A stretch of 18,918 nucleotides of DNA, from assembly GCA_964646415.1 (NCBI GenBank), contig CAZYEL010000019.1, forward strand, positions 1 to 18,918, written 5' to 3'. The notes under the pieces are model-generated. The model ran no database searches. It saw only the letters and a program-made list of their open reading frames with translations, and had not been told where the DNA came from. Shown piece by piece: positions 18,836 to 18,918 of the stretch (positions within the stretch are counted from its first letter, which is position 1; every line of letters begins with the position of its first letter). The position numbers and the translations under genes were made by a program. Source of the stretch: VGJV01 sp964646415 (lineage in GTDB: Bacteria; Patescibacteriota; Minisyncoccia; UBA6257; 2-01-FULL-56-20).

Positions 18836-18918
18836 ATGAGTGATACGAATGGAAAACTCGAGTTTCGGCGCCAGCCCCCCTCAATTAGAATGCCGCTCAC
18901 CGCGGTGTTTTTTGTTTC
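18836..18918 (+). CDS. Partial gene after the Ile attenuator, cut by the window end
   Basis: The frame is open from the ATG at 18836 to the end, giving 27 residues that begin MSDTNGKLEFRR. Too little remains to name it. By position it is the Ile-controlled gene. A GCGGTGTTTTTTG stretch at the edge may instead belong to a hairpin, so the ORF could end soon. Confidence 0.35.
   Translation, partial: MSDTNGKLEFRRQPPSIRMPLTAVFFV

Overview
The window looks like chromosomal DNA of a small-genome bacterium of the Patescibacteria / candidate phyla radiation type. This is inferred from the compact gene set (a shortened UvrC, a small SIS-type sugar-phosphate isomerase, many four-base gene overlaps), weak or absent Shine-Dalgarno sites and abundant short palindromic repeats. 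The phylum cannot be fixed from sequence alone. TGA is used as a normal stop (for example ending the FAD oxidase and the YfiH-type gene), which argues against the TGA-recoding lineages. All genes I support are on the + strand. I see no tRNA, rRNA, CRISPR array or transposase.

Left part (1-9423): small hypotheticals and an ArsR-type regulator sit among palindromic repeats. Then come uvrC (with five palindromic elements inserted in frame), a TsaC/Sua5 gene, a run of FAD-linked oxidase, YfiH-type protein and acylphosphatase, a phosphoglucose/phosphomannose isomerase-like SIS protein, a PD-(D/E)XK nuclease-like protein overlapping a DUF4258-like protein, and a PEBP-family protein. This is mostly housekeeping or accessory metabolism.

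Right part (9424-18918): a dense cluster of genes controlled by RNA, centred on aromatic amino acid chemistry. A T-box element (antiterminator and terminator both resolved) precedes an unrecognised 292-residue protein and a zinc-ribbon protein. Next, a Phe-rich leader peptide and attenuator precede an Asp/Glu-racemase-family gene. A Trp-containing 14-residue leader peptide inside a conserved ~150-nt RNA precedes a protein resembling prephenate dehydratase and, more closely, the non-aromatizing prephenate decarboxylase BacA. A TyrA-PheA fusion and an aminotransferase follow. A Phe/Trp/Tyr-rich leader peptide with attenuator, and then a second copy of the ~150-nt RNA, precede an unrecognised 457-residue protein. 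The window closes with a Leu-rich and an Ile-rich leader peptide, each with its own promoter and terminator.

The four attenuator peptides share one design: a TTGACA-type promoter, a start codon a few bases after the predicted transcription start (near-leaderless), a run of control codons, and an antiterminator arm 7-13 nt downstream that can pair with the 5' arm of a terminator. The main discovery candidates are this attenuation regulon combined with a T-box, the duplicated Trp-leader RNA, the unusual prephenate-related gene set with two unrecognised proteins, and the in-frame palindromes in uvrC.
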